Origin: Afipia massiliensis
Lineage (GTDB): Bacteria; Pseudomonadota; Alphaproteobacteria; Rhizobiales; Xanthobacteraceae
Assembly (NCBI RefSeq): GCF_014203115.1
Contig: NZ_JACHIJ010000001.1
Coordinates: 186,001-250,000, forward strand
Length of the DNA stretch: 64,000 nucleotides
Direction: 5' to 3'
Part shown: positions 51,836 through 60,456 of the stretch, piece by piece
How the letters are laid out: each line of letters opens with the position of its first letter
How positions within the stretch are numbered: position 1 is the stretch's first letter
Notes under the pieces: generated by a model
What the model saw: the letters and a program-made list of their open reading frames with translations, nothing else
Told to the model about the DNA's origin: nothing
The model's database searches: none
Program-made: the position numbers and the translations under genes

Positions 51836-51911
51836 CCAGTGTCCTGAATCCGAAGTTCGCTTCATTTTGCAGCACTTTCCGTAGCGAACTTCGGATTCAC
51901 GAGGACACTGG
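51836..51911. repeat. Long palindromic element 1 between lon and clpX
   Basis: 76 bases with termini CCAGTGT and ACACTGG. The outer arms CCAGTGTCCT / AGGACACTGG and inner arms GAATCCGAAGTTCGCT / AGCGAACTTCGGATTC (51846-51861 and 51883-51898, 16 perfect pairs) would fold into one long hairpin with a 21-base loop. It shares its termini with the element 12 bases to the right. I recall similar palindromes elsewhere in Bradyrhizobiaceae, so it is probably a dispersed repeat. Confidence 0.8.
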
Positions 51912-51923
51912 CAATTATGGATT

Positions 51924-51999
51924 CCAGTGTGGCTTTGGTTCGCAAGTCCGCAAAAGAAAGCGCCGCAAAATGATGCGGACTTGCGAACCGCCACACTGG
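51924..51999. repeat. Long palindromic element 2 between lon and clpX
   Basis: 76 bases, again bounded by CCAGTGT and ACACTGG. The outer arms CCAGTGTGGC / GCCACACTGG (51924-51933 and 51990-51999) and inner arms GGTTCGCAAGTCCGC / GCGGACTTGCGAACC (51937-51951 and 51975-51989) are perfect. The stem sequence differs from element 1, but length, termini and two-block layout are the same, so the two look like members of one family rather than a simple duplication. Confidence 0.8.
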
Positions 52000-52025
52000 C
52001 TTATTCTAACGTCGCATAAGACGCA

Positions 52026-52059
52026 GAACCGGCTGCCGAGAGTGCTCGGCAGCCGGTTC
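52026..52059 (-). terminator. Hairpin at the 3' end of clpX
   Basis: GAACCGGCTGCCGAG and CTCGGCAGCCGGTTC form a perfect 15-base-pair stem with an AGTG loop, 35 bases after the clpX stop. The following minus-strand sequence TGCGTCTTAT is only moderately T-rich. It is probably the clpX terminator. Confidence 0.65.
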
Positions 52060-52093
52060 CTGTTGAAAACCTCAACGGTTTCTATGGGCTCGT

Positions 52094-53368
52094 TCAGGCG
52101 CTCGCGCTGCTTTCCGCCTTGAGATCTGAGCGGTCCGCGTAAATGTACAGCGGACGCGCCGTCGCCTCGACCACTTCGCGCGAGATCACGACTTCCTCGA
52201 CACCTTCCAGGCCCGGAAGATCGAACATGGTCTCGAGCAGAATGCTTTCGAGGATCGATCGCAACCCGCGCGCGCCGGTCTTGCGCTCGATGGCCTTGCG
52301 GGCCACCGCGCCAAGCGCCTCGTCGGCGAAGGTCAGCTCGATGTTCTCCATCTCGAACAGCCGCTGGTACTGCTTCACCAGCGCGTTCTTCGGATCGGTC
52401 AGGATCTTCTTCAGCGAAACCTCATCCAGGTCCTCGAGCGTCGCCACAACCGGCAGACGGCCGACGAATTCCGGGATCAGGCCATACTTCAGCAAATCCT
52501 CAGGCTCGACCTCGCGGAAGATTTCGCCGGTGCGGCGGTCTTCCGGTGCCATCACCTGCGCGGCAAAGCCGATCGAGGTTGAACGGCCACGCGCAGAGAT
52601 GATTTTCTCAAGGCCCGAGAATGCACCACCGCAGATGAAGAGGATGTTGGTCGTGTCCACCTGCAGGAACTCCTGCTGCGGATGCTTGCGGCCGCCCTGC
52701 GGAGGAACGCTAGCCACGGTGCCTTCCATGATCTTCAGCAGCGCCTGCTGCACGCCCTCGCCCGACACGTCGCGGGTGATGGACGGGTTGTCGGACTTGC
52801 GCGAAATCTTGTCGATTTCGTCGATGTAGACGATGCCGCGCTGCGCACGCTCGACGTTGTAGTCGGCCGCCTGCAGCAACTTCAGGATGATGTTCTCGAC
52901 GTCCTCACCGACGTAACCGGCTTCGGTCAGCGTCGTCGCGTCGGCCATGGTGAACGGCACGTCCAGAATGCGGGCGAGCGTCTGCGCGAGCAGCGTCTTG
53001 CCCGAACCGGTCGGACCGATCAGCAGGATGTTCGACTTCGCAAGCTCAACGTCGTTGTGCTTGGTCTGATGGTTGAGGCGCTTGTAGTGGTTGTGGACTG
53101 CAACCGAGAGCACCTTCTTGGCGTGCTGCTGACCGATCACATAGTCGTCCAGAACCTTGCAAATCTCCTTCGGCGTGGGAATGCCGTCGCGCGACTTCAC
53201 CAGCGACGACTTGTTCTCCTCGCGGATAATGTCCATGCACAGTTCGACGCATTCATCGCAGATGAATACGGTCGGGCCCGCAATGAGTTTGCGGACTTCA
53301 TGCTGGCTCTTCCCGCAGAACGAGCAATAGAGAGTGTTCTTTGAATCGCTCGTACCGACCTTGCTCAT
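52094..53368 (-). CDS. clpX: ATP-dependent Clp protease ATP-binding subunit ClpX
   Basis: 424-residue AAA+ unfoldase. The N-terminal zinc domain has [17 protein letters not shown] and [10 protein letters not shown]. Walker A is [18 protein letters not shown], Walker [12 protein letters not shown], the ClpP-docking IGF loop region is [11 protein letters not shown], and sensor-2 is [18 protein letters not shown] lies 7 bases before the ATG. The gene is separated from clpP by about 6.2 kb of other genes, although the two are adjacent in many bacteria. Confidence 0.97.
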   Translation of the reverse strand: MSKVGTSDSKNTLYCSFCGKSQHEVRKLIAGPTVFICDECVELCMDIIREENKSSLVKSRDGIPTPKEICKVLDDYVIGQQHAKKVLSVAVHNHYKRLNHQTKHNDVELAKSNILLIGPTGSGKTLLAQTLARILDVPFTMADATTLTEAGYVGEDVENIILKLLQAADYNVERAQRGIVYIDEIDKISRKSDNPSITRDVSGEGVQQALLKIMEGTVASVPPQGGRKHPQQEFLQVDTTNILFICGGAFSGLEKIISARGRSTSIGFAAQVMAPEDRRTGEIFREVEPEDLLKYGLIPEFVGRLPVVATLEDLDEVSLKKILTDPKNALVKQYQRLFEMENIELTFADEALGAVARKAIERKTGARGLRSILESILLETMFDLPGLEGVEEVVISREVVEATARPLYIYADRSDLKAESSASA

Positions 53369-53708
53369 TCCAATCTCCGTCCGCCGCTCGATCTTGTCTC
53401 AGGGGTTTGCCCCATCCCGGCACACACCGGAATAATGTTTAGATAGAGCAAAAACCGTACCAAAAAAGACCCACCACTCCATTTGCCGCACGAATCACGG
53501 CTCAATCGAATCCCGATCATCGGTACCTAGCCAACCATGGTGCCACCCGACTATCAAGAATTCGCTAATCACCGAAGTACCCAACACTGTGATCTTGGCG
53601 CAATTTTGCGCGTTTTCAGGCGTTTGGGATGTCGAATTCATCGCAGCGTTGCGGGAATAACACGCGTCTTGGCCCGTTGGAACTCCGCCGGCGGCCACCG
53701 ATGGGCTG
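53369..53708. other. Non-coding stretch upstream of clpX
   Basis: 340 bases without a gene I can support. It must hold the clpX promoter; TTGGTA near 53460 on the minus strand is a weak -35 candidate without a good partner. A plus-strand frame at 53537-53731 has no ribosome site or family resemblance. It also carries the 3' flank of the zinc-ribbon gene that ends at 53709. Confidence 0.5.
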
Positions 53709-54476
53709 CTATGTCCCCAGGATCCCCTTGAGGCCCGCATATATCGAACCTGCGGCTGTGGACAAGATGCCAATTAGGGGCCCTGCCGCCCTCATCAGTT
53801 CCTGAATAATCCTGGCGCGGCGGCGAAGCTGGTCCTCTCCGACATAGGGCCCGAGCAGCCGCGCCGCGCGATAGGCTGCGGCATTTGGCCTGTCGCCCTG
53901 CGACAGCGAACTGGCCAGAAGCTGCAGCATCAGAATGCCGAGGATGTTTCCGGTCAGGAACGCGAGCGCGATGCTCGCCGAGTATTCCAGCACCTCGCGC
54001 CACTCGATCCAGGATGCCGGCAAGATCGGAACGTGGTCATTCAGGCCGGTGACGGTCAGCATGCAGAACACGCTCAGCAGCGCCGTGATGATCCCGACGA
54101 GGGCTGCGCCGCGATATCCGACCTTCTGAACCGCGAAGATGGAAAACCCGAACGGAAGCGGAATCAGCACCGAAGCAATGCGCAGATACAGCGGCGACAC
54201 GTTCAGCACGATGGTGACGATGATATGCGCCGCGACCAGCAGGATCGCCGGGATCAGGATGTAGCCGATGCTGTGGATGGCAAAGGATCTGACCGGATGG
54301 CGTCGCCGGTAGAGCCGCGCGCTGACGCTGTCGAACTCACGCCGGATCTTTTCGATGTCCCCAACGATGTCCTCGATTTCGAGGAGCACCGGGCGCACCA
54401 CGCGCAGGTCGCGCGAGCAGTGCTTGCACACCAGCGCCTCGTCTTTCACCTTCTCGGCGCAGAACGGACACTCCAT
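53709..54476 (-). CDS. Zinc-ribbon membrane protein
   Basis: 255 residues. The N-terminus is a zinc ribbon, CPFCA-x8-LVCKHCSRD (four Cys, residues 3-22). A helical segment with IEDIVGDIEKIRREFDSVSARL follows, then five or so hydrophobic helices between about 65 and 190, and a soluble tail containing RRARIIQELMRAAGPLIGILSTAAGSIYAG. The zinc ribbon is nearly the same as that of the 71-residue protein encoded just upstream, so the two are related modules. The family is not recognised. It is the last gene of a three-gene minus-strand set. Confidence 0.75.
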   Translation of the reverse strand: MECPFCAEKVKDEALVCKHCSRDLRVVRPVLLEIEDIVGDIEKIRREFDSVSARLYRRRHPVRSFAIHSIGYILIPAILLVAAHIIVTIVLNVSPLYLRIASVLIPLPFGFSIFAVQKVGYRGAALVGIITALLSVFCMLTVTGLNDHVPILPASWIEWREVLEYSASIALAFLTGNILGILMLQLLASSLSQGDRPNAAAYRAARLLGPYVGEDQLRRRARIIQELMRAAGPLIGILSTAAGSIYAGLKGILGT

Positions 54477-54536
54477 CAGACGGCCGAAGCGCGAGACGTG
54501 AGACTACAGAACTCGAAAGTGCCGACCCCGGACATA

Positions 54537-54752
54537 TCAACTCCGCCGCAGTGAGATGCGCCGGCGGCGCGGGAGCCCTGCAAGCTCCGCTTTCGCCTGC
54601 TCCAGTTCCTCGCCGGCCATGGCACGCTTGCGGACAAGGTCGTCCCGTTCGGCAATCAGCGATTCCGGAATGGCGATGTCGCGCGAACAGGAACTGCACA
54701 CGAGTGCGTGCAGGACATTTGGCTGAGCGCAAAAGGGACAGTCGGCCGGCAT
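54537..54752 (-). CDS. Small zinc-ribbon protein
   Basis: 71 residues: CPFCA-x8-LVCSSCSRD (residues 5-24), then a charged helix (AERDDLVRKRAMAGEELEQAKAEL) and an Arg-rich end. The ribbon matches the membrane protein encoded 60 bases downstream almost residue for residue. It begins 4 bases after the stop of the exported protein gene, so co-transcription is likely. It could bind the membrane partner, RNA or protein; the function is unknown. Confidence 0.7.
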   Translation of the reverse strand: MPADCPFCAQPNVLHALVCSSCSRDIAIPESLIAERDDLVRKRAMAGEELEQAKAELAGLPRRRRISLRRS

Positions 54753-54756
54753 GCGC

Positions 54757-55209
54757 TCAGGGCGCGACTTTGAGGGTGAAGCTGGTGCTCGCGCTGCGGC
54801 CTTCGGAATCCTTCACGTCGACACGAATGACGTGATCGCCGGCCGGCAGTTCCGCATCGGGCATATCGATCCCGTCAGGCTTCACAAATGGCTTGAGCCG
54901 CGGCGTCAAATCGACCGACGGGCTCTTCACATAAGTCACTTTCAACGAGTCCGTATCGATCTTGGCTCCGCCAAAGGATTCGAACTTCAATTGCAGACGC
55001 ATCGGCGATTTGGACGGGCTCGTGGCCGCGACATGTGCAACCTTGGGACCGCGCGTGATGCCGCGGGTGGCAACCGCGACCGCGCCTTTCGGCGGCGGCA
55101 GGTTGGCCTCTTCAGCGGAAATGAGGACCGTGCCGGCCTTCGCCTCTCCGATTGCCAGAAAAGCCGTAACGACCGCCGTGCACCCAAGAAAAATCCACAA
55201 ACGTCGCAT
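54757..55209 (-). CDS. Exported protein with C-terminal Ig-like domain
   Basis: 150 residues from the ATG at 55209, with AGGAG 8 bases upstream. The signal peptide (RRLWIFLGCTAVVTAFLAIGEAKAG) is followed by a Pro-rich linker and a beta-sandwich-like domain (about 70-150): LKFESFGGAKIDTDSLKVTYVK, LPAGDHVIRVDVKDSEGRSASTSFTLKV, the style of periplasmic Ig-like domains. It is the first gene of the zinc-ribbon set. The pairing of an exported beta-domain with cytoplasmic or membrane zinc ribbons is not a combination I can name. Confidence 0.7.
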   Translation of the reverse strand: MRRLWIFLGCTAVVTAFLAIGEAKAGTVLISAEEANLPPPKGAVAVATRGITRGPKVAHVAATSPSKSPMRLQLKFESFGGAKIDTDSLKVTYVKSPSVDLTPRLKPFVKPDGIDMPDAELPAGDHVIRVDVKDSEGRSASTSFTLKVAP

Positions 55210-55382
55210 CGGAAATCTCCTTAACAATGCGGCAACTCTACAACACGCCGCAGCTTTGCGGAAGGCGGTTGCCGTGCTCCCGGAAGGTTGATGGGCCCCC
55301 TGTTGAAACCGGTTCGCCGCTCCTCTCCTTCTATGGCAAGATTTTTCTGCGGAACAGGAACGTCGCACCCGGAGAACGAACG

Positions 55383-55907
55383 ATGTCTATATCAAGCAAG
55401 TTCGAGCGCAGCCTGCTGAGCCACGAGGAATACGGCGTGATTAAAGGTTCGCATCACCCTAACCTGTATGCCCTTGACCGCGACGGCCTGCTGTCGCTGC
55501 AAAGCCAGCTCCGGCAGATGCGCGACAAGGAGCGGACGCTGGCGCGCCAGAAACAGCGTGAGCGCCGCGGGAAAGCTGAGCCGCGGGGCGCTAGCTTTCC
55601 CGGCACCGGTGAACAGCCGCAGCAGCGCAAACAGGTTTTCGCCAATGCGTTAAAACGCGTGAACAAGGAAGCCACGCGCATCCGCAATCTTGAAGCGCGC
55701 GCAGCCAACGTCGATGCTGCCCATCGCGCCCTGGCACTGCGGCGAGCGGCGAATTTCACCAGTCATCCAGCCCAGGGCCAGACAGCTAACGACGGCATGA
55801 GCCCGCGTCCCAACCGTCGCCGCAGAACCATCATCTCGGGCAAGCGGATTGGCAGTACGTCTCAAGCGACCAAATCCGCGCAAGCCCGGCGCGACAACAA
55901 GACCTAA
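55383..55907 (+). CDS. Basic helical hypothetical protein
   Basis: 174 residues from the ATG at 55383 with GGAGAA upstream. It begins MSISSKFERSLLSHEEYGVI and has a charged helical region LLSLQSQLRQMRDKERTLARQKQRERRGKAEPRG and a second helix AALKRVNKEATRIRN-like with EARAANVDAAHRALALRRAANF. The tail is strongly basic and Ser/Arg-rich. I recall close relatives in Bradyrhizobium with the same layout, all unnamed. Nucleic-acid or ribosome binding is a reasonable guess from the charge. It is divergent from the exported-protein gene and convergent with the CHAT gene (26-base gap). Confidence 0.7.
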   Translation: MSISSKFERSLLSHEEYGVIKGSHHPNLYALDRDGLLSLQSQLRQMRDKERTLARQKQRERRGKAEPRGASFPGTGEQPQQRKQVFANALKRVNKEATRIRNLEARAANVDAAHRALALRRAANFTSHPAQGQTANDGMSPRPNRRRRTIISGKRIGSTSQATKSAQARRDNKT

Positions 55908-55932
55908 ACCGGCAACGCCCGGCGGCGCGATT

Positions 55933-58900
55933 TTAGCGCCCGCCGCCGTCGCCGATAATCGAATACGGCGCCCAGAACAGCGGATGAGCGTAGGCGAATT
56001 CGGTCTTGCCGTCGGAGCCGAGGTAGCCCGGTCCATCCGCAAGCGCCATCATCGCCTGCCGCAGCGCCTCTCCGCGCGTCAATTTTGGATCGGTCGCCTG
56101 CCGCTTGAACAAATCGGTCACCAGTTCACGCGCCGACTGCGAATGCACCGACCAGTTCGTCACCAGCAGCGCGCGCGTGCCTGCGTAGAAGAACGCACGC
56201 CCAAGACCCGAGGCGGCCTCTGCGCCGGCGCCTGCTCCCGCAGCCGTGTTGCAGGCGGACAGCACCACCCAGTCGGCATCGAGCTTCAGCGACAGGATTT
56301 CTTCCATCGTCAGCAATCCGTCGCCGTCGGAATCCGACAGCGCGGGCGCGGACAGTGCCAGCGCCGGTTGCGTCAACCCGTCCAGTTCACCGGGCACCAG
56401 TCCATGGGTTGCGAAGGCGACGATCTTGAACCCCGAAAGGTCCATCGACTTCACCTTCTTCTCGTTCGCGTCCTTGCCGAGATTGAGAACCTTGGTCGGA
56501 TCGGCCTGCAACGCCAGTGCAATGGACGTCAGTTCCTCGGACGTGTCGGGCAGACGCGGCAACTGCCCGAGTTGCGCGCTGTCGACGCCGTCAAGCTGCG
56601 GGCTGTTGCGCCGCTTCAGCGGCACGCCGCGTGTCGCGATCGATGCGTCGGCGACCTGGATCAGCTTGTCGGTCTTCGCCGCATCGTCAGCCTGCTCCTT
56701 GCTGAAGTAAGGATCGCCGAACGCAATCAGATCCTGCCGCGTGGCCTTGCCCGCCGGCAGCTTGCGCAAGGTCTGCAACGCGGATGCTGACGGCACCAGC
56801 GTCACCGCGTGGGTTCGCGCCAGCCACGGCACGTGGCGGTAGCTCGCAAACAGCGGATCGTCGTTCGTCTTGACCTCTGCGGCTGCGGTCGGCAGCAGCG
56901 ACAGCGGGAGCAGACCGAGCGCGCCGTTGGTCACGACGATCAGGCTTTTCGCCGGCTTCCAGCTGCCCTCCAGCGGCTTGAGCAACTCGTCGTAGAGCTG
57001 CGCCGCCAGCTTCACGTCGAACGCGGGAATGTCCGAGATCATCGCCGCCTTCGGCTCCAGCGCCTCGCGCAGCTTGGTCACGGTCGTGTTCAGATCGCCA
57101 AGCGTCATCTTGATCCGGGCGAACTGCACCGGAGCGCCCTTTCGCACCACCCAGACGAAACTGTCGAAGCGGCCGAAATAGAACGACAGCAGCGCCTCGT
57201 CTTCCGTGAGCTGCTTTTGCAGATCGCCCGCGTTCGGCGGCGGCGGATTCACCAGATTGCCGTAGTCGGGGAACTTCTTCGCAATATCGGTCAACGTCTG
57301 CGCACGCGCAGCCTGCAACGCCGCGATTTCCGCCTGCGTTACCTTGACTGCCTTCTCCTCGCGTTCGGCAGGCGGAAGCGTCAGCAGGTTGTTCAACGCG
57401 GCAACCGCCGCACCGATCCGCTTTTCGCTGTCCTGCGACGCACGCATCAGCTTGGCAAGTTCGGGATTGCTGGTAGACGCGCGGGCCGACGATGCCTGCA
57501 AGGCGCGCTGCACCGATTGCCCGCGCAGCAAGTCCGCATAGCCGAAAGTTTCCTCTGCGGCGTTCGCAGGCGCGGCCGCCGGAACGAGCGCCAGCGTGCG
57601 CAGATAGCCTTCGACCACGAAACGCACGCGGCCTTCGCGCGCCGCGGCCGTCGATCCGCTGTCGTCGTCGCTCCCGCCGGACGCCGTCTGCAGCACCGGG
57701 ATCGAGTCCTTGAACGCCTGCAGCGCTTCGGCAGTCTTGCCCTTGCGCGCCAGCGTCACGGCGTAATAGCCGCGCGCGACCGCCGTATTGAGGCTCTTGT
57801 CGCCGGAGCGTGCCTTTTCGCGCTCGTACGATCGCTGCGCAATCTCAAGCGCGTTGTCGTAGTTGCCCTGTGTGAGCATGATGGAAACACGGGCAAGACC
57901 GCCGCTGACGTTTTCGCGGCGCGACGGCTCCCACTTCGCGGTCCAGACATCGACCTGATCGTAGAGCTTCGTCGCCTCCTCGTACTTGCGTTGCAGGTTC
58001 AAAATCTGCGCGAGGAAGACATTGGCGTTGACCAGTTGGCCGGAGTCGTCGGCGTAACCGAGCCCCTTGTAGATATCGACGACTTCACGCTGAAGCTGCT
58101 CCGCTTCCGCGTAACGGCCCTGCTCCTGCACCACGTACACGAACACCGAGAGAATTCCCGCGGTATCCGCGTGGAATTTTCCGGACTTGCTGAGGCGGCT
58201 GAGAAGCGCGCGCCGCACCTCCGCCTCGCCCTCGCCGACACGCCCCTGCTTGACCTTGGTGCGGCCTTCAAAGGCCATGCCCCAATCGATGAACCGCTCC
58301 ATCTCGCCTTCGGCGGGCTTGCTCTCCCATTGCGATGAGGTCGCGAGCGCGTTCGTGTAGAAAACGGCGGACTTGCGATACGCGGCCTCCGCGTCGGCAT
58401 ATCGGCCTCTGGCCTCGGCGACCCGCGCCGTGCCGTCCTCCAGAACGGCCTGCCAGGCCATTCCGTAGATCGGGAACACCGGCCACCGGCGCGCCTCTTC
58501 CATCAGGCTGCGATTGCGCGCGACGTAGGATTCCGCTGCGTTCACATCGCCGGACTGCAGCGCGAGGATCGTCAGGGCATTATGGAGTCCGAACAGGCGC
58601 CCCTTGCCCCTGGGCTGGGCGGAGAACGTGGCGATCTGCTTGGTGTACATGGCCATGGCGCGCTTGTTCTCGCCCTTGTCGCGCAAGCGGCGGATCAGGA
58701 ACTCCTCATAGCGGCTCCCGACGGTCTTGTAGTCGGCGCCCTTGCCATGCGCGACCGCCAGTTCCGCATCAGCCAGCGCATCGTTGCTGCGGCCGACAAG
58801 CGTTCGCGCCTGTCCTCGCTTGTAGTGGAATGCGGCGAGTTCGTTCCCCTTCAAACCAGCCGGCACCGGGGCATCGGCCGTCGCCGTGAGTTCGGCGATC

Positions 58901-59304
58901 TTGGCCGGGTCCGGCTTCTGCTGGTCGAGAATGGCCGTGATGTCCGAAACGGTGCGCGGAGGCGCCACGAGAACCGCATTGCCCTTCGCCAAAGCCGCTG
59001 CGCCCGCGGCAATATCTTCCTTGCTCGGCGCCGACACCTTCGAGGCATCGAACAGCGCAGCCTTCGGCCGCGCGGCCATCATCGCATTACGCACGCACGG
59101 CGTCGCGGCAGCCTTCGCCCGCGCCATGCAGCCATCGTGTTGTCCGCCACTCTGCCTGCAGGCCATGTAGGTCGGCTTGCCGATGGAGGCGCGGCAGCGC
59201 TCTCGCGCCTGTTCGAGCTCAAGAGCGGAGGCCGGAACAATAGCTGTCAGTGAGCAGAGCGAAAAAAGGATCGCGGCTACGCCGCTTCTTGTGCCTGCAA
59301 TCAT
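55933..59304 (-). CDS. Exported TPR-CHAT (caspase-like) protein
   Basis: 1123 residues from the ATG at 59304 (GGGAG upstream). A signal peptide (ending near VPASALE) is followed by four spaced Cys (RCRAS ... ACRQ ... GCMAR ... PCVR). A long TPR array (about 140-620; units such as GRYADAEAAYRKSAVFY, GRYAEAEQLQREVVDIYKGLGY) leads into a C-terminal CHAT domain (about 780-1123). The CHAT dyad is intact: His967 in FATHGLVPGE and Cys1018 in VVLSACNTAAG. Between them, residues 991-1002 read DSDGDGLLTMEE, which fits an EF-hand calcium loop. CHAT proteins are clan CD proteases often controlled by TPRs; export here points to an envelope or extracellular role. Confidence 0.9.
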   Translation of the reverse strand: MIAGTRSGVAAILFSLCSLTAIVPASALELEQARERCRASIGKPTYMACRQSGGQHDGCMARAKAAATPCVRNAMMAARPKAALFDASKVSAPSKEDIAAGAAALAKGNAVLVAPPRTVSDITAILDQQKPDPAKIAELTATADAPVPAGLKGNELAAFHYKRGQARTLVGRSNDALADAELAVAHGKGADYKTVGSRYEEFLIRRLRDKGENKRAMAMYTKQIATFSAQPRGKGRLFGLHNALTILALQSGDVNAAESYVARNRSLMEEARRWPVFPIYGMAWQAVLEDGTARVAEARGRYADAEAAYRKSAVFYTNALATSSQWESKPAEGEMERFIDWGMAFEGRTKVKQGRVGEGEAEVRRALLSRLSKSGKFHADTAGILSVFVYVVQEQGRYAEAEQLQREVVDIYKGLGYADDSGQLVNANVFLAQILNLQRKYEEATKLYDQVDVWTAKWEPSRRENVSGGLARVSIMLTQGNYDNALEIAQRSYEREKARSGDKSLNTAVARGYYAVTLARKGKTAEALQAFKDSIPVLQTASGGSDDDSGSTAAAREGRVRFVVEGYLRTLALVPAAAPANAAEETFGYADLLRGQSVQRALQASSARASTSNPELAKLMRASQDSEKRIGAAVAALNNLLTLPPAEREEKAVKVTQAEIAALQAARAQTLTDIAKKFPDYGNLVNPPPPNAGDLQKQLTEDEALLSFYFGRFDSFVWVVRKGAPVQFARIKMTLGDLNTTVTKLREALEPKAAMISDIPAFDVKLAAQLYDELLKPLEGSWKPAKSLIVVTNGALGLLPLSLLPTAAAEVKTNDDPLFASYRHVPWLARTHAVTLVPSASALQTLRKLPAGKATRQDLIAFGDPYFSKEQADDAAKTDKLIQVADASIATRGVPLKRRNSPQLDGVDSAQLGQLPRLPDTSEELTSIALALQADPTKVLNLGKDANEKKVKSMDLSGFKIVAFATHGLVPGELDGLTQPALALSAPALSDSDGDGLLTMEEILSLKLDADWVVLSACNTAAGAGAGAEAASGLGRAFFYAGTRALLVTNWSVHSQSARELVTDLFKRQATDPKLTRGEALRQAMMALADGPGYLGSDGKTEFAYAHPLFWAPYSIIGDGGGR

Positions 59305-59520
59305 GGCTTGCTCCCGGACATCGTGGTTCTCACCGAAATACGGCGTGTCCGGAGCGCAATTGGATGCCGCCCAAAAATAAACATCGAAAATAAGACGGGC
59401 CCAACAATCCCGGATCAATTGGAATAATTAGCTGCCAAGAACGGGAGCCGGTCAAGTACAGCGCGGGGACGGAATCTAAAAAGCCTGCGCCATACCCCAA
59501 ATGGGTGAAGGCGTTCATGC

Positions 59521-59551
59521 AAAAACGGACGCCCAAGGGGCGTCCGTTTTT
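59521..59551 (-). terminator. Terminator of clpP (bidirectional shape)
   Basis: AAAAACGGACGCCC and GGGCGTCCGTTTTT form a 14-base-pair stem with a 3-base loop, 28 bases after the clpP stop. T-runs occur on both strands, so it could also stop plus-strand transcription. Confidence 0.93.
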
Positions 59552-59579
59552 CAACTCGCAACCAGGCCGCGAGTTCGCG

Positions 59580-60212
59580 TTACGGCAGCTTCGGCGTCGC
59601 TTCCTCTGCGCGCTTTTCGATTACCTTGTCGACGATGCCGAAGTCGCGGGCCATCTCGGCGGTCAGGAACTTGTCGCGCTCCAGCGCATCCTCGATCGCC
59701 TTGAAGGTCTGGCCGGTGTGCTTGACGTAGATTTCGTTCAGCCGCTTCTTCAGGTTCAGGATTTCCTGAGCGTGCAGCATGATGTCGGTCGCCTGGCCCT
59801 GGAACCCGCCCGACGGCTGATGGACCATGATCCGCGAGTTCGGCAGCGAGAAGCGCATGTCCTTCTCGCCGGCTGCGAGCAGCAGCGAACCCATCGACGC
59901 CGCCTGGCCTGTGCACAGGGTCGAGACCGGCGGACGGATGAACTGCATGGTGTCGTAGATCGCCAGACCCGATGTCACCACGCCACCCGGCGAGTTGATG
60001 TACATCGAGATTTCCTTCTTCGGATTCTCGGCTTCCAAAAACAGGAGCTGCGCGACGACCAGCACCGACATGCCGTCCTCGACCGGACCGGTCACGAAAA
60101 TGATGCGCTCTTTCAGGAGGCGCGAGAAAATGTCGTACGCCCTCTCGCCGCGGTTGGTCTGCTCAACCACCATCGGCACGAGGTTCATGTAGGTTTCAAC
60201 GGGATCGCGCAT
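59580..60212 (-). CDS. clpP: ATP-dependent Clp protease proteolytic subunit
   Basis: 210-residue serine protease that partners ClpX/ClpA. It has [34 protein letters not shown] (oxyanion-hole strand), [14 protein letters not shown] with catalytic Ser, [12 protein letters not shown] with catalytic His, and the Asp in the HTGQ[14 protein letters not shown] region. It is preceded by tig (244-base gap) and followed by its own terminator. Confidence 0.97.
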   Translation of the reverse strand: MRDPVETYMNLVPMVVEQTNRGERAYDIFSRLLKERIIFVTGPVEDGMSVLVVAQLLFLEAENPKKEISMYINSPGGVVTSGLAIYDTMQFIRPPVSTLCTGQAASMGSLLLAAGEKDMRFSLPNSRIMVHQPSGGFQGQATDIMLHAQEILNLKKRLNEIYVKHTGQTFKAIEDALERDKFLTAEMARDFGIVDKVIEKRAEEATPKLP

Positions 60213-60456
60213 TTATCACCTGAAGGTTGGCGGAGGCAGGGCGTAATGCCTCGTGATGCAGAAAGGTTGGGCACTACAGATATGGACCGGTGGCCCGGCC
60301 ACAAGAGCGAAAAACCAGCATCGGCAAATGCCGACGGTGCACCAGTTGAAGCCGATTCGGCAGGGCCCGCAAAGCAGCGCGGGCTCGCCGCGCCGCTCAT
60401 TTCGCCGGTATCGTTAATGCGAACCCAATCCCCGCAACGGGGACCGGGACTCACAT

